A stretch of DNA of 64,000 nt from Photobacterium proteolyticum (GTDB lineage: Bacteria; Pseudomonadota; Gammaproteobacteria; Enterobacterales; Vibrionaceae). The stretch is from positions 57,003 to 121,002 of the forward strand of contig NZ_MJIL01000083.1 of assembly GCF_001939735.1 (NCBI RefSeq), in the 5' to 3' direction. Shown here one piece after another: positions 1 through 9,259 of the stretch (positions are counted from its first letter, which is position 1; each line of letters starts with the position of its first letter). The position numbers were made by a program, and so were the translations under genes. The notes under the pieces are model-generated. The model ran no database searches, was not told where the DNA came from, and saw nothing but the letters and a program-made list of their open reading frames with translations.

Positions 1-936
1 AGAGCCTGTTTCCACCTGTGTCCAGGATATCTTGGCATGTTGACCGCGACATAATCCGCGCTTGGTGACGAAATTATAGATCCCGCCTTTTCCTTCCTTG
101 TCACCCGGGTACCAGTTTTGCACTGTTGAGTATTTTATCTCGGCGCGGTCAAGGGCTATCAGCTCTACTACCGCGGCATGGAGTTGGTGCTCGTCTCGCA
201 TTGGTGCTGTACAACCTTCAAGATAGCTGACATAGCTATCATCCTCGGCGATGATCAGGGTGCGTTCGAACTGGCCGGTATTGGCGGCATTGATACGAAA
301 ATAGGTCGATAGCTCCATTGGGCAGCGAACACCTTTCGGGATATAGCAGAAAGAGCCATCGCTGAAGACTGCTGCATTTAAAGCCGCATAGAAGTTGTCG
401 GTGTAGGGGACGACAGTTCCCAGATACTTCTGGATAAGCTTGGGGTGATTGCGGACAGCCTCTGAAAAGGAGCAGAAAATAATGCCGATATCAGCGAGCT
501 TTTGCTTGAAGGTGGTTGCGACGGAGATACTGTCAAATACGGCATCAACCGCGCCTTTGACACCAGCAAGCTGAGCTTGCTCATGAAGCGGGATACCGAG
601 CTTTTCATAAGTCTGCAGTAGTTTGGGGTCGACATCGTCCAGGCTTTGGGGCCCGTCAGCTGATGCTTTCGGTGCTGCATAATAGATCATCGAGTTATAG
701 TCGATGGGCGGGTAATACAATTTAGACCAGGTAGGGACTTTCAAAGTCAGCCAGTGTCGGTAGGCCTGAATCCGCCACTCAAGCATAAAGGCCGGTTCGT
801 TTTTCTTGGCAGATATACAGCGTATCACCTCTTCGCTAAGCCCAGGCTCAAGGCGATCTTCATCCAGATCGGTAACAAACCCGTGCGGATAGTCGTCATT
901 AACGAAATGGTTTAGATCTTGTGTTCGAGTTGCCAT
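1..936 (-). CDS. sufB: Fe-S cluster assembly scaffold protein SufB (C-terminal part outside window)
   Basis: This is the first 312 codons of SufB, open through the left window edge; SufB is usually about 480 residues. With SufC and SufD it forms the cytosolic SUF scaffold that builds Fe-S clusters under oxidative stress or iron shortage. The translation begins [19 protein letters not shown] and contains family segments such as [31 protein letters not shown] and [20 protein letters not shown]. The ATG at 936 follows a strong GGAGGGG ribosome site. It lies 41 bases downstream of the Rrf2 regulator gene on the same strand, so the two are probably cotranscribed; sufC, sufD and sufS would be expected beyond the edge. 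The family assignment is secure. Confidence 0.95.
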   Translation of the reverse strand, partial: MATRTQDLNHFVNDDYPHGFVTDLDEDRLEPGLSEEVIRCISAKKNEPAFMLEWRIQAYRHWLTLKVPTWSKLYYPPIDYNSMIYYAAPKASADGPQSLDDVDPKLLQTYEKLGIPLHEQAQLAGVKGAVDAVFDSISVATTFKQKLADIGIIFCSFSEAVRNHPKLIQKYLGTVVPYTDNFYAALNAAVFSDGSFCYIPKGVRCPMELSTYFRINAANTGQFERTLIIAEDDSYVSYLEGCTAPMRDEHQLHAAVVELIALDRAEIKYSTVQNWYPGDKEGKGGIYNFVTKRGLCRGQHAKISWTQVETGS

Positions 937-977
937 TACGACCCCTCCAGTTAACACCATGTACGTCCATCGACTTG

Positions 978-1412
978 TTATCTTGTTAGTGTCAGTGGTT
1001 CCGGTTTGATCTCATGTGAGATCATGTCCTGCAGCGTGACCTGGGCCAAGCTGTTGTAGATCACTCTGTTTATACCCAACCAGTGGCCTCGGATCTCGCA
1101 GTGCTTTTCTATCTGGCACAAATCCTTTTTTATTGAGCATTCTGTTACGGCGATGCTTCCCTCTAAGGCATCAACAATTTGGGCTAAAGTGATCTGCTGG
1201 GCCGGGTAGGCGAGTCGGTAACCGCCTTTCTTCCCGCGCGTTGAATGCACAAGGCCACTGCTGTGCAGTATTTTTAGCAATTTGCTTACCGTTGTCGGCG
1301 GTAAGTAGATAGCACGGGCCAGCGATGCGGTACTGAAGATTTGATTAGGGTGGCGGGCCATAAAGGTCAATAGCACAGAGCCATAGTCAGTCATTTTGCT
1401 TACTCGCAGCAT
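978..1412 (-). CDS. Rrf2-family regulator of the SUF operon (IscR-like)
   Basis: A 144-residue Rrf2-family protein, the usual first gene of SUF operons in gamma-proteobacteria. An N-terminal winged helix-turn-helix (about residues 8-65, with the wing [12 protein letters not shown]) is followed by three cysteines, C92, C99 and C105, spaced almost as in IscR (92, 98, 104). They would bind a [2Fe-2S] cluster and let the protein sense cluster supply. H104 and H110 are nearby possible fourth ligands. sufB follows after 41 bases, and a perfect 19-base palindrome lies 21 bases upstream of the start codon, suggesting autoregulation. The cluster and its sensing role are inferred from the family. Confidence 0.9.
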   Translation of the reverse strand: MLRVSKMTDYGSVLLTFMARHPNQIFSTASLARAIYLPPTTVSKLLKILHSSGLVHSTRGKKGGYRLAYPAQQITLAQIVDALEGSIAVTECSIKKDLCQIEKHCEIRGHWLGINRVIYNSLAQVTLQDMISHEIKPEPLTLTR

Positions 1413-1432
1413 AGGAAAAACCTCACTTTATA

Positions 1433-1451
1433 TAGGACTATTATAGTCCTA
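1433..1451. promoter_or_regulatory. IscR type-1-like operator upstream of the suf regulator
   Basis: A perfect palindrome, TAGGACTAT-T-ATAGTCCTA, with 9-base arms around one central base. Its core GACT-N5-AGTC has the spacing of the type 1 IscR motif. It ends 21 bases before the regulator's start codon, where bound protein would block transcription of the regulator and sufB. Binding is inferred from position and motif. Confidence 0.75.
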
Positions 1452-1546
1452 CTTCATGAGGCAGGTCGTTACTGTCCAGATTGATTACATCTAACAATGT
1501 ACTGCTTATACTGTTTAGGAGGGTAGGACTGCGTAGAAACAACCAT

Positions 1547-3082
1547 TTATTTTTGTTTGGAGTTGGTGAAGCCGCCGTAAAGGTCAAGCCGGCGATGGCG
1601 CAGGTTGGTGACAGATCCCTCCGTATTGAGATATTTGAGTTTATCGAGCTCCACATCGGCAAAAATAATCATTTCGGTGTTTGGGCTTGCTTCAGTGATT
1701 GTCGCATCGTGGGGAAAGTAAATGTCGGATGGAGAAAATACTGCTGACTGGGCATATTGGATGTCAACATTATTGACCCGAGGTAAGTTACCGATGCTGC
1801 CTCCGATGGCAACATAGCATTCATTTTCGATTGCTCTTGCCTGTGCACATAACCTGACTCGCAAGTAGCCATTTTTGGTGTCAGTCCAGAAAGGCACAAA
1901 CATAATTTGTACGCCTTGCTCGGCTAACATACGGCCGAGCTCGGGAAACTCCGCATCGTAGCAAATCAGGATACCAACGCGCCCGGCATCCGTCTCGAAC
2001 ACTTTCACCTTGTCACCGCCATCAATCACCCAGTCCCGCTGTTCGTGGGGAGTAATATGGATTTTATACTGCTCGTCTATGCTGCCATCGCGGTGTAGCA
2101 GGTAAGAAACATTATAAAGGCGGTCGTCTTTCAGCTCAGGCATGCTTCCCGAGATAATGTTGATATTGTAGGTGACTGCCAGCTGAGAAAACCGCTGTTT
2201 TATCTCCTCCGTAAATTCGCTCAAAAATCGGATAGCCTCTACTGAGCTATGCTCAGGTTTCAACCCCATCAGAGGGGCATTGAAAAACTCCGGGAAAAGA
2301 GCGAAGTCGGCTTGGTAGCCAGAAAGGGATGAGACAAAAAACTCAGCCTGATCAATCAAATCGTCAACCGATACCATCATCCGCATTTGCCATTGAACAA
2401 TGCCTAGACGCACCAAGGTTTTCTCTGTATCGAGGATTGACGGAGCAACTTCATCATAAAAAACATTATCCCATTCAAGCAGGGTGGCATAACCGCAAGA
2501 TTTGGTGTCTTCTGGCAGGTAGTGCTTCATCAGTCGCTTAACATCAAAATCATTGGCTAGCTGGAAAGACAGGATAGGATCATGAAGCTCCTTTCGTTTG
2601 ACTTTCTCAATGTACTCAAGGACAGATAGCTGGTCGGCAACAGGCTGGTAGTGTGGGATTCGGCCCCCGGCTAATATCGCTTTAAGGTTAGTGTTTCGGC
2701 AAAGCTCCTTGCGAGCATCGTAAAGACGCCGTCCGAGCCGAAGTCCTCGGTAATCAGGGTGTACAAATACATCCAGACCGTATAGCGCATCACCACTGTC
2801 TTGGTGCTGGATGACATTTTGCTCGTTGATGATATCGGTGTAGGTGTGGTTGAGTGAAAAGCGGTTATAGTCCACCTTGATAGTCAGGGCCGCTCCGATG
2901 ATTTTGCCACTATCTTCAATGCAGATCTGACCGTCGGGAAATTGATGAATCAGATCCATAATCGTCATCCGTGGCCATGCTCCCCCGACATCATCAAACA
3001 CCAAGTTCATCAAGGCAGCCAGCTCGTCATAATCACTAGAGGCTATAGTACGAAGGTTTAGCAAGGGAGTATTGGTATCCAT
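1547..3082 (-). CDS. GNAT acetyltransferase fused to a carbon-nitrogen hydrolase (nitrilase superfamily)
   Basis: A 511-residue two-domain enzyme. Residues about 10-150 form a GNAT acetyltransferase fold, with the acetyl-CoA loop region GLDVFVHPDYRGLRLGRRL. Residues about 223-500 form a nitrilase/amidase domain with the full catalytic triad: E265 in LFPEFFN, K340 in EQYKIHITPHE and C374 in GILICYDAEFP. The substrate is unknown; the architecture recurs in bacteria as a bifunctional acetyltransferase/hydrolase. It has its own promoter region downstream of the HD-GYP gene (124-base gap) and ends 95 bases before the SUF operator. Both domains look intact. Whether they act in sequence on one substrate cannot be told from the sequence. 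Confidence 0.9.
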   Translation of the reverse strand: MDTNTPLLNLRTIASSDYDELAALMNLVFDDVGGAWPRMTIMDLIHQFPDGQICIEDSGKIIGAALTIKVDYNRFSLNHTYTDIINEQNVIQHQDSGDALYGLDVFVHPDYRGLRLGRRLYDARKELCRNTNLKAILAGGRIPHYQPVADQLSVLEYIEKVKRKELHDPILSFQLANDFDVKRLMKHYLPEDTKSCGYATLLEWDNVFYDEVAPSILDTEKTLVRLGIVQWQMRMMVSVDDLIDQAEFFVSSLSGYQADFALFPEFFNAPLMGLKPEHSSVEAIRFLSEFTEEIKQRFSQLAVTYNINIISGSMPELKDDRLYNVSYLLHRDGSIDEQYKIHITPHEQRDWVIDGGDKVKVFETDAGRVGILICYDAEFPELGRMLAEQGVQIMFVPFWTDTKNGYLRVRLCAQARAIENECYVAIGGSIGNLPRVNNVDIQYAQSAVFSPSDIYFPHDATITEASPNTEMIIFADVELDKLKYLNTEGSVTNLRHRRLDLYGGFTNSKQK

Positions 3083-3206
3083 TTCAACTATCTCAGCGCT
3101 CAGAATATATACAGTATGAATTAAAGAATTAGATTAATTGTTCTGATTATTGCTAATTGGATTAAAAAACTCAGTGTCACTTAACGTGCTGAATGTTGGA
3201 CTCCAA

Positions 3207-4364
3207 TTAACGATAGGGTGTTGGGTCTATGTTTTCCTTCCCCGGACTGAGCCCTCTCTCTATGGCTAGATCGGTTCTGTCTGCAAGGTTAACCATCTCG
3301 ATATCGCTATAGCGCCCGTATTTCAATGAATAGAAGCATTTTACAACAGGCTGCAGGAAGGAGGTGTCATTGGACTCCCACACTAAACCGGCACGGTTAT
3401 CTGATAATTCGACCAATGAGCCAACAGGGTAGACGCCGATGTTGCGAATAAACTCGTTCAATAGCTCACCATCGAGCTGCTTCGGCGTCATGGATTTGAG
3501 GATTTTGAATGCGGCGGTAGGGCTCATAGATTGTTTATAGCATCGGGTAGCGGTCAAGGCGTCGTAGATGTCGACAATGGCACTCATTCTGCCTACCAGT
3601 GAGATTTCGTCACCATATAAACCGCGGGGGTAGCCGCTTCCGTCAAGCTTTTCATGGTGGAGAAGGCTGACTTGTCGGCTCATATCGGACAGGCCCGGAA
3701 TGCAATCTAATAGAGGTTCAGACAGCACCTGATGGAGCTTCATGTGCTCAAATTCCTCCGGGGTCAATCGAGCTGGCTTGTTGAGTACCTCAAGTTTGAC
3801 CTGGGTTTTGCCAATGTCATGCAATAGTCCGCCGATGGCCAGTTGCTTGAGTACCTGCTGATTCAAACCAAGATGGCGGCCAAAGCTTACCATCAGGAAA
3901 GCAACGTTGAGGGAGTGCTCTAGTAAGTAGCTATCTTTGCTCCGTAATGCCGCGACACAGTGAATGGCATCGGGATTACAGCGAATGGAGTCGACAATAC
4001 TTTCAGAAAGGTCGGCAATTGGAGCAATATCGATATTTTTGCCTTCATACAAATTATCAATAGCCTTGCTTAGCAAATCCTTCGATTTGACTAATATCGA
4101 CTCGGCTCTTATTCGCTCGGTATCCATCGAGGTGGTCTTGGGAGGCTTCGGGTTGCGTAGATGGCGATCGGGTACATAGAAGCTTAAGTCTGATAGTTCG
4201 AAGTCCACCCAAACGGTTTTAATGCCATTGGTCTTTATCTGGTTAATCAAGTCGATAGAGTGAATTCTACCCGGCTTGTTGACTCGTAATCGGCCTTTGG
4301 CGTTTTCCAGCGCAACGACAAATAATCCTTCGCAGAGGTCTTCAACTGCAACTGCCTGAACCAT
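3207..4364 (-). CDS. HD-GYP domain cyclic di-GMP phosphodiesterase with DUF3391 N-terminus
   Basis: A 385-residue protein with an N-terminal DUF3391-type domain (about residues 1-130) and an HD-GYP domain (about 140-320). Expected catalytic residues are present: H182-D183 in GLLHDIGK, H236-H237 in LLHHEKLDGSGYP, and the GYP triplet at 244-246. HD-GYP enzymes hydrolyse cyclic di-GMP at a two- or three-iron centre, so it should lower the second messenger and favour motility over biofilm. There is no signal peptide or membrane segment, so it is probably cytosolic. It stands alone, between the nitrilase fusion and the protease operon terminator. It acts in the opposite direction to the two GGDEF proteins at 22.3 and 43.8 kb. 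Confidence 0.92.
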   Translation of the reverse strand: MVQAVAVEDLCEGLFVVALENAKGRLRVNKPGRIHSIDLINQIKTNGIKTVWVDFELSDLSFYVPDRHLRNPKPPKTTSMDTERIRAESILVKSKDLLSKAIDNLYEGKNIDIAPIADLSESIVDSIRCNPDAIHCVAALRSKDSYLLEHSLNVAFLMVSFGRHLGLNQQVLKQLAIGGLLHDIGKTQVKLEVLNKPARLTPEEFEHMKLHQVLSEPLLDCIPGLSDMSRQVSLLHHEKLDGSGYPRGLYGDEISLVGRMSAIVDIYDALTATRCYKQSMSPTAAFKILKSMTPKQLDGELLNEFIRNIGVYPVGSLVELSDNRAGLVWESNDTSFLQPVVKCFYSLKYGRYSDIEMVNLADRTDLAIERGLSPGKENIDPTPYR

Positions 4365-4554
4365 AATTGACTAACCACCATCCTTGCATAGTCCATTGAA
4401 CATGTTAGATCAAAAGTCAGATACAGTCGTTTGATATCAGGGCAATTATTCGAAACTGAGATCTAACGTCAGAAAGGGTATGACTCAAGTTTCATTAAAA
4501 AGCGCTTAAAAGGAAGTGTCTGAGCCTAATCTATAGCGAATCCATTAACTTACA

Positions 4555-4591
4555 AAGAAAAGGGAGGTGCAAATGCACATCCCTTTTTCTT
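4555..4591 (-). terminator. Rho-independent terminator of the protease operon
   Basis: Inverted repeat AAGAAAAGGGA ... TCCCTTTTTCTT enclosing an inner TGC/GCA stem, about 75 bases beyond the stop of the I9-like gene at 4667. On the minus strand the hairpin is followed by a T-rich run. The rest of the 4365-4666 interval shows no gene. Confidence 0.7.
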
Positions 4592-4666
4592 ATTGCTTAT
4601 AATGAAGAGTTGATATGTTCACGAATGATCGCAACTAATCATCAACTGCCCCACTATCTTGGCTTC

Positions 4667-5071
4667 TTAGTAAGATAAGCTGGTTTTCTTCTCGAGTAAC
4701 TGTCGCTGTGGGTTGATCTCGACGTAATCGATGATATCGCTATATTGCTTTCGATTAGCAGTGAGATTATCAATATCACTCTTGTCGAGTGAGACGATCA
4801 AAACACGCCGTTCCGGCATTGTGTCTGTGATTGTTCCACCCAGCTTGGCTACCAAAGATTTCGCTTGTGTTTCCATGTCGGGTTTATATTTCAGGTAATA
4901 GCTTGCCCGACTGTTTTCCTGGCTGAGCTCGGCTTGCTTTTTTGCACCGGGAGCAGGCATACCTTTGTTATAGGCCTGAACCGAAAAGCTAGAAAAAAGC
5001 GCAGCACTCAATACCAATCCACAAATGGGCTTTATACCTGAATATAACGTCGAAGCATGTTTATTTTGCAT
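4667..5071 (-). CDS. Secreted stand-alone peptidase inhibitor I9 / subtilisin propeptide-like protein
   Basis: A 134-residue protein with an N-terminal signal sequence (hydrophobic residues about 13-33, cleavage probably after VQA). The mature part resembles the I9 propeptide of subtilases: a YYLKYKP strand, a central RRVLIVSL strand and the C-terminal IIDYVEINPQRQLL. That C-terminus closely matches EVEYVEIDPPRYLL at the end of the propeptide of the subtilase encoded 9 bases upstream. The two genes clearly share an operon. Subtilase propeptides both fold and inhibit their enzyme, so this protein may act in trans as a periplasmic inhibitor or chaperone of its neighbour. The fold is inferred from short similarities; the pairing is seen in the sequence. 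Confidence 0.75.
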   Translation of the reverse strand: MQNKHASTLYSGIKPICGLVLSAALFSSFSVQAYNKGMPAPGAKKQAELSQENSRASYYLKYKPDMETQAKSLVAKLGGTITDTMPERRVLIVSLDKSDIDNLTANRKQYSDIIDYVEINPQRQLLEKKTSLSY

Positions 5072-5080
5072 ATGCCAACC

Positions 5081-7114
5081 TTATTTAAAGTTGATACGCC
5101 AGCTATTGAGTGTTCCTGTATCGCGGCGGGCGTTATCATAGACTTTTAGCTGCCAAGTCCCCTGAGATTCGATACCAGTATAGTCAACCGTATAAGAGTT
5201 CAGGATGTTGTTGCTTGAGCCTCCGCTGTGGTTATGCAGGACAACATACTCACCTGTTGGGGCAATCAATTTGACATTTAGATCACCGATGTAGGTGTGA
5301 GTTATGTTGAGATCAACGGTTAGCACACTGGCATCGCCTGCACGGGTTACGTTGATTTCGCTGGTAATACCGGAGAGTGAGTTATCAGGAATGGCTGTAG
5401 CCTGAGTATTTTCAAAGCTGGTGCCATTTCCATTGCCTTCAGGGCCGTTACACCCGGCGTCGAGGTATTCCTTGGCGGATACAGCATCAATTAGACCAAA
5501 GCCGGTACGGTTATCACGGCCAGCGACATCAATATCTTCAGCGGTCGCGGTCATCGCACCACGAACCTGACTGGCAGTACATTGAGGGTGGTAGCTCCAT
5601 ACTAAGGCTGCAACCCCTGCAACATGCGGCGTTGCCATGGACGTCCCGTTATAGTACTCGTAGTCTTCGTTAATAGAGCTATTAACCGTTATTGTCTGGC
5701 CTACGGCATTTTCTAGTTCTTGTCCAAGGGCACGATCAACAGAGACCGACACAAGATCATAGCTACTGTTAGTATCGACAAGGAATGGGTTCTGTAGACC
5801 GGCCAGTTCGGCATTACTGTAAACAATAGCAGCAGATGCCCCTGCGTTATAACAGGCTTTGACAGCATCAACTTCAGGGTAGGTACCAGATAGCTGGTTG
5901 CCGATACGCTCTGTCAGACAGACTTTGCCGCTCATATTGCCACAGTTATAAACGCTAGATGAAACATCACAGCGGGCGAGTTCGGCTGTTACAGAGCCGG
6001 GAACCGGACTTGGCTCATAGTTACCGTTGATATTCACTAGGCGGTTATGAGGGACAACACCGCGGTCGAAGTAGCTTTGTCCGGCCAGGTTAATATCGGC
6101 AAGGCGGCCTTCACCCAGAGTGACGGTAGACAGAATTGCCTCGCCCGGCGCTGCAATCTCAACCTGATTGGTTGCCTGTGAGAAATCCGCGTGGTGTTTT
6201 TGGTTATCCACGGCAGCAACAGACATGACCGAATCGTATGACGCCGGGTAGCTATGAGCGGTATTGCCGTCATTACCCGCTGCGGCAATTAATAACACGC
6301 CGTTGTCATAGTGGGTTTTGAGTGCCGCTTCTTCGGTCCGGCTGGAGTTGCTGCCACCCAGGCTCATGTTGATCACATTGGCGTTGTTGGCGACACAGGT
6401 ATCAATGGCCTTCACCAGACCGGATGAATAGCCCCAACCTGATTCATTAAATACCTTAACGATATGCAAATTGACATTTTGGTTTGGTAATACGCCTACC
6501 ACACCTTCAGTATTCGAGATTGCCGCAATGGTACCGGCAACGTGGGTACCATGGGCGTTATGCTGTCCGGGTGAAGACCAGCTGCCTGTTCCGCTATCGT
6601 TGGTTCCGCTGACCTGGTTGCCGCTAAGATCGTTGTGTGCAAGATCGTAGCCCGAGTCAATGATACATACCGTTCTGTTACCGGCATTGCTGTCATCAAG
6701 CAATGTCGCACCAACGAATGTTTGCCCCCATGGCAGGGTCTGTGATAGCAGATAGCGAGGCGGGTCGATCTCGACATATTCGACTTCAGGATTGCTTTGA
6801 AGTTGCTCTATCGCATTCTTGTCCAGCTGAGCGCTGTATGTTGCTTCATTGCCGAACTTTTCGATATTGTCGGCACTTAGGCGGTCGAGCAGCGATCGCT
6901 GGGCAACGCGTTCACCTGAGAACACCGAGCTTGCACTCCTGAGAGAAAGTCCGCTTTCCGGTTGTTCTTTGAATTTAACAATGTATTTCACTGGGATATT
7001 TGGTTTGTCAAACGTAGCCAACGTATTTGCGGTTGCGGTTGTGCTAGCACCAGCAGCAAGGGCTGCGAGCGGTAAGAGACAACTGACAACGGTCACTTTA
7101 TTCTTCTTATTCAT
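5081..7114 (-). CDS. Secreted subtilisin-like serine protease (S8) with PA insert and C-terminal P domain
   Basis: A 677-residue secreted subtilase. An in-frame ATG at 7138 exists, but the ATG at 7114 has the better ribosome site (GGAAAGAG) and begins with KKNK before a signal peptide. Order: signal peptide 1-31, I9 propeptide about 40-122, S8 catalytic domain with D153 (CIIDSGYD), H189 (HGTHVAGT), oxyanion N281 (AAGND) and S492 (NGTSMATPHVAG), a PA-type insertion about 355-460 before the serine, and a C-terminal P/Homo B domain about 565-677. P domains stabilise proprotein convertases and many marine bacterial proteases. Paired cysteines fit an exported enzyme. It probably degrades extracellular protein for nutrition or virulence. 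The downstream I9-like gene lies 9 bases away. Confidence 0.95.
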   Translation of the reverse strand: MNKKNKVTVVSCLLPLAALAAGASTTATANTLATFDKPNIPVKYIVKFKEQPESGLSLRSASSVFSGERVAQRSLLDRLSADNIEKFGNEATYSAQLDKNAIEQLQSNPEVEYVEIDPPRYLLSQTLPWGQTFVGATLLDDSNAGNRTVCIIDSGYDLAHNDLSGNQVSGTNDSGTGSWSSPGQHNAHGTHVAGTIAAISNTEGVVGVLPNQNVNLHIVKVFNESGWGYSSGLVKAIDTCVANNANVINMSLGGSNSSRTEEAALKTHYDNGVLLIAAAGNDGNTAHSYPASYDSVMSVAAVDNQKHHADFSQATNQVEIAAPGEAILSTVTLGEGRLADINLAGQSYFDRGVVPHNRLVNINGNYEPSPVPGSVTAELARCDVSSSVYNCGNMSGKVCLTERIGNQLSGTYPEVDAVKACYNAGASAAIVYSNAELAGLQNPFLVDTNSSYDLVSVSVDRALGQELENAVGQTITVNSSINEDYEYYNGTSMATPHVAGVAALVWSYHPQCTASQVRGAMTATAEDIDVAGRDNRTGFGLIDAVSAKEYLDAGCNGPEGNGNGTSFENTQATAIPDNSLSGITSEINVTRAGDASVLTVDLNITHTYIGDLNVKLIAPTGEYVVLHNHSGGSSNNILNSYTVDYTGIESQGTWQLKVYDNARRDTGTLNSWRINFK

Positions 7115-7627
7115 TCGCTCTTTCCTTTTATTGAGCAATGTTAGGTTTTGTAACCTAATGATCTCTATTCATTAATGCTGAATAAATACACTGCATAGGC
7201 AACGTGTTACATATAGCGTCAAGTCATCCGGGTTGAAAAATTTATTTAAAAAAAATGTTAGAAAAATGGGAGGGTGTCAGATTATCAACTAGAAAAGTTA
7301 ACATTGAATTTGTGAATATCTTGTATTTAATGGATTGTTTGGGGGAATAAACTGAAAAGTTATGTACCCTGTGTGAATATTTAGTTGCTTTTTGTGGCGG
7401 GTTATTTTGCTGGGTTATTAATGACTTTGTCAGTGATAACAAGAAAGACTGTTTAATATCTCATCAAAACTGATGCTGCTGCCTGGGTATATTAGAGTAT
7501 TTGTACGAATACAGAGAGCTATATCAACCTTTTTGCTATGCGTTGAAGTGATATGAAATTCTATTGTGTAGTATTTTCAGACAAAGACAGCGGCATAGTG
7601 CTGTTAGTGGCAGAAAGGTACGAGTAG
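7115..7627. other. AT-rich intergenic region between protease and chemoreceptor genes
   Basis: About 510 AT-rich bases between two divergent genes, which must hold both promoters. I see no convincing open reading frame with a ribosome site, no hairpin with a T run and no clear operator. Confidence 0.5.
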
Positions 7628-9193
7628 ATGAAAAAAACCATATTAATTGCTGTTTGCATCATGTTTGCAATCGCAGCGATAACGAGTATTTCTTCAACGT
7701 CTTATATATCCCATCATGAAATTGACAAGATCATTTTGAAGAAGTCACAGGCTCAAGCTGAGTTGCTGGCTAAAAATGTGGAGTATGTACTGAGCACATC
7801 TTCACAGCCGCTGGATGACTTGCAAAAATTGGTGCAGTCACTGAAAACGCGATCGGATATTAGCTACGCGGTTGTTATCGATAAAAACGTTCAAGCCGTC
7901 GCCCATAGTGACGCCGAAAAGCTAAACAAAGTCTACAAAGATAACTACACGGTTGACGGGGCTACGAGAGGCATACCGCAACATTCCAAATGGTATGCCG
8001 ACGTGCAGCAAGTTTGGGTATATGACATTCTTTCTCCAATCTATGTTAATGGAGAACTATACGGTACATTTGATATCGGTATTCCCATTACAGAAGTCAG
8101 TGAGGCAGCGAAAGGTATTGTCATCACTCAGCTGGTAGCTATTTTGGGTATCTTCATTCTGTGCGGATGTGTATTAATGGGTTTGCTGGGCAAATTGTTA
8201 AAGCCACTTTCGGGACTACAGCATGCGTTGGAGGATATATCGAAGGGGGATGGCGACCTGACTATCCGGTTGCCTGTTCGCGGTAATGATGAAATTGCTC
8301 ATATTTCAACGGCCTTCAATATCTTCGTTGGTAAGATCAATGAGATTATTGGCCAAGTAGTAAATACCGGTGTTGATCTTGGCCGAACCGCCACAGAGCT
8401 ACGAGGCCAGTCTCAGCAGGCATTGTCACGTGGTCATGAACAGAGCGAGCAGTCGCTGCTGGTGGTTACCTCAATGAACGAGATGATTGCGACCATCGGT
8501 GAGATTTCACAAAATGCGGCGGGTGCCGCGGAGTCTGCCGAGAATGCCAATATCGAGACGCAGGAAGGGCAGAGGATCCTGCAGGAAGCCACAACAACTA
8601 TTACTGGCCTTGCCGATCAAATGAATGACATGTCAGGGGTGATCACTTCTTTGGCAGACAGAACTCAATCTATCGGTTCTATTCTTGAAGTGATCCGAGG
8701 TATTTCGGAGCAGACTAATCTGCTGGCACTGAATGCGGCGATTGAAGCGGCGCGTGCAGGCGAAGCCGGTCGTGGTTTTGCGGTGGTTGCCGATGAGGTA
8801 AGAAACCTGGCGACCAAAACGGCCCAGTCAACCAATGAAATTCAGGCCATGATTGATCAGTTGCAGAATGAAGCCAAAAACGCGGTTGAGGCAATGGATA
8901 GCAGCCAGTCGTTAACCGCTGAAGGTTCTCAGGCAACAGAAGAAGCGCAGCAGGCACTGGAAAAGATATCTCAACTGGTGATGACCATCCTTGATATGAA
9001 TACTCAGGTTGCTACTGCAACTGAGCAGCAGACGAGTGTTGCCAATGAGATCAATCTCAATATGGACACTGTAGATAGCTCGGTAAAAGTGGGGCTTGCT
9101 GCCAGCGAAGAGCTGGAAAGGTCGAGCCAGGATTTGGCAGAGCTGGCTCAAACGTTAGACTGCCATGTCGGTTCTTTTAAAATAGGCCGCTAG
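7628..9193 (+). CDS. Methyl-accepting chemotaxis protein with single-cache sensor domain
   Basis: A 521-residue chemoreceptor. It has an N-terminal membrane segment (about 5-25), a periplasmic single-cache-like sensor (about 30-170, with the segment [17 protein letters not shown]), a second membrane segment (about 175-200), a HAMP domain (about 205-255) and a long coiled-coil signalling domain. The conserved hairpin tip reads [20 protein letters not shown], with the CheW/CheA-binding [15 protein letters not shown] after it. The tail ends SFKIGR, without the CheR/CheB-binding pentapeptide of high-abundance receptors. The ligand is unknown; single-cache domains often bind small organic acids. 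It is monocistronic and followed by a strong terminator. Confidence 0.95.
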   Translation: MKKTILIAVCIMFAIAAITSISSTSYISHHEIDKIILKKSQAQAELLAKNVEYVLSTSSQPLDDLQKLVQSLKTRSDISYAVVIDKNVQAVAHSDAEKLNKVYKDNYTVDGATRGIPQHSKWYADVQQVWVYDILSPIYVNGELYGTFDIGIPITEVSEAAKGIVITQLVAILGIFILCGCVLMGLLGKLLKPLSGLQHALEDISKGDGDLTIRLPVRGNDEIAHISTAFNIFVGKINEIIGQVVNTGVDLGRTATELRGQSQQALSRGHEQSEQSLLVVTSMNEMIATIGEISQNAAGAAESAENANIETQEGQRILQEATTTITGLADQMNDMSGVITSLADRTQSIGSILEVIRGISEQTNLLALNAAIEAARAGEAGRGFAVVADEVRNLATKTAQSTNEIQAMIDQLQNEAKNAVEAMDSSQSLTAEGSQATEEAQQALEKISQLVMTILDMNTQVATATEQQTSVANEINLNMDTVDSSVKVGLAASEELERSSQDLAELAQTLDCHVGSFKIGR

Positions 9194-9219
9194 CCAATTT
9201 ATCTTTCCACCTAATAATT

Positions 9220-9241
9220 AGCCCCTTTTCAGGGGCTTTTT
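9220..9241 (+). terminator. Rho-independent terminator after the chemoreceptor gene
   Basis: AGCCCCT-TTTC-AGGGGCT followed by a T run, 27 bases past the stop codon. It also lies just beyond the end of the convergent cra gene. Confidence 0.88.
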
Positions 9242-9259
9242 AATGCGTAGCGTTTAATG

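Noticed and set aside
7242..7442. 66-residue minus-strand open frame between protease and chemoreceptor genes
   Set aside because: AT-rich, no ribosome site, low-complexity composition, no recognisable sequence.
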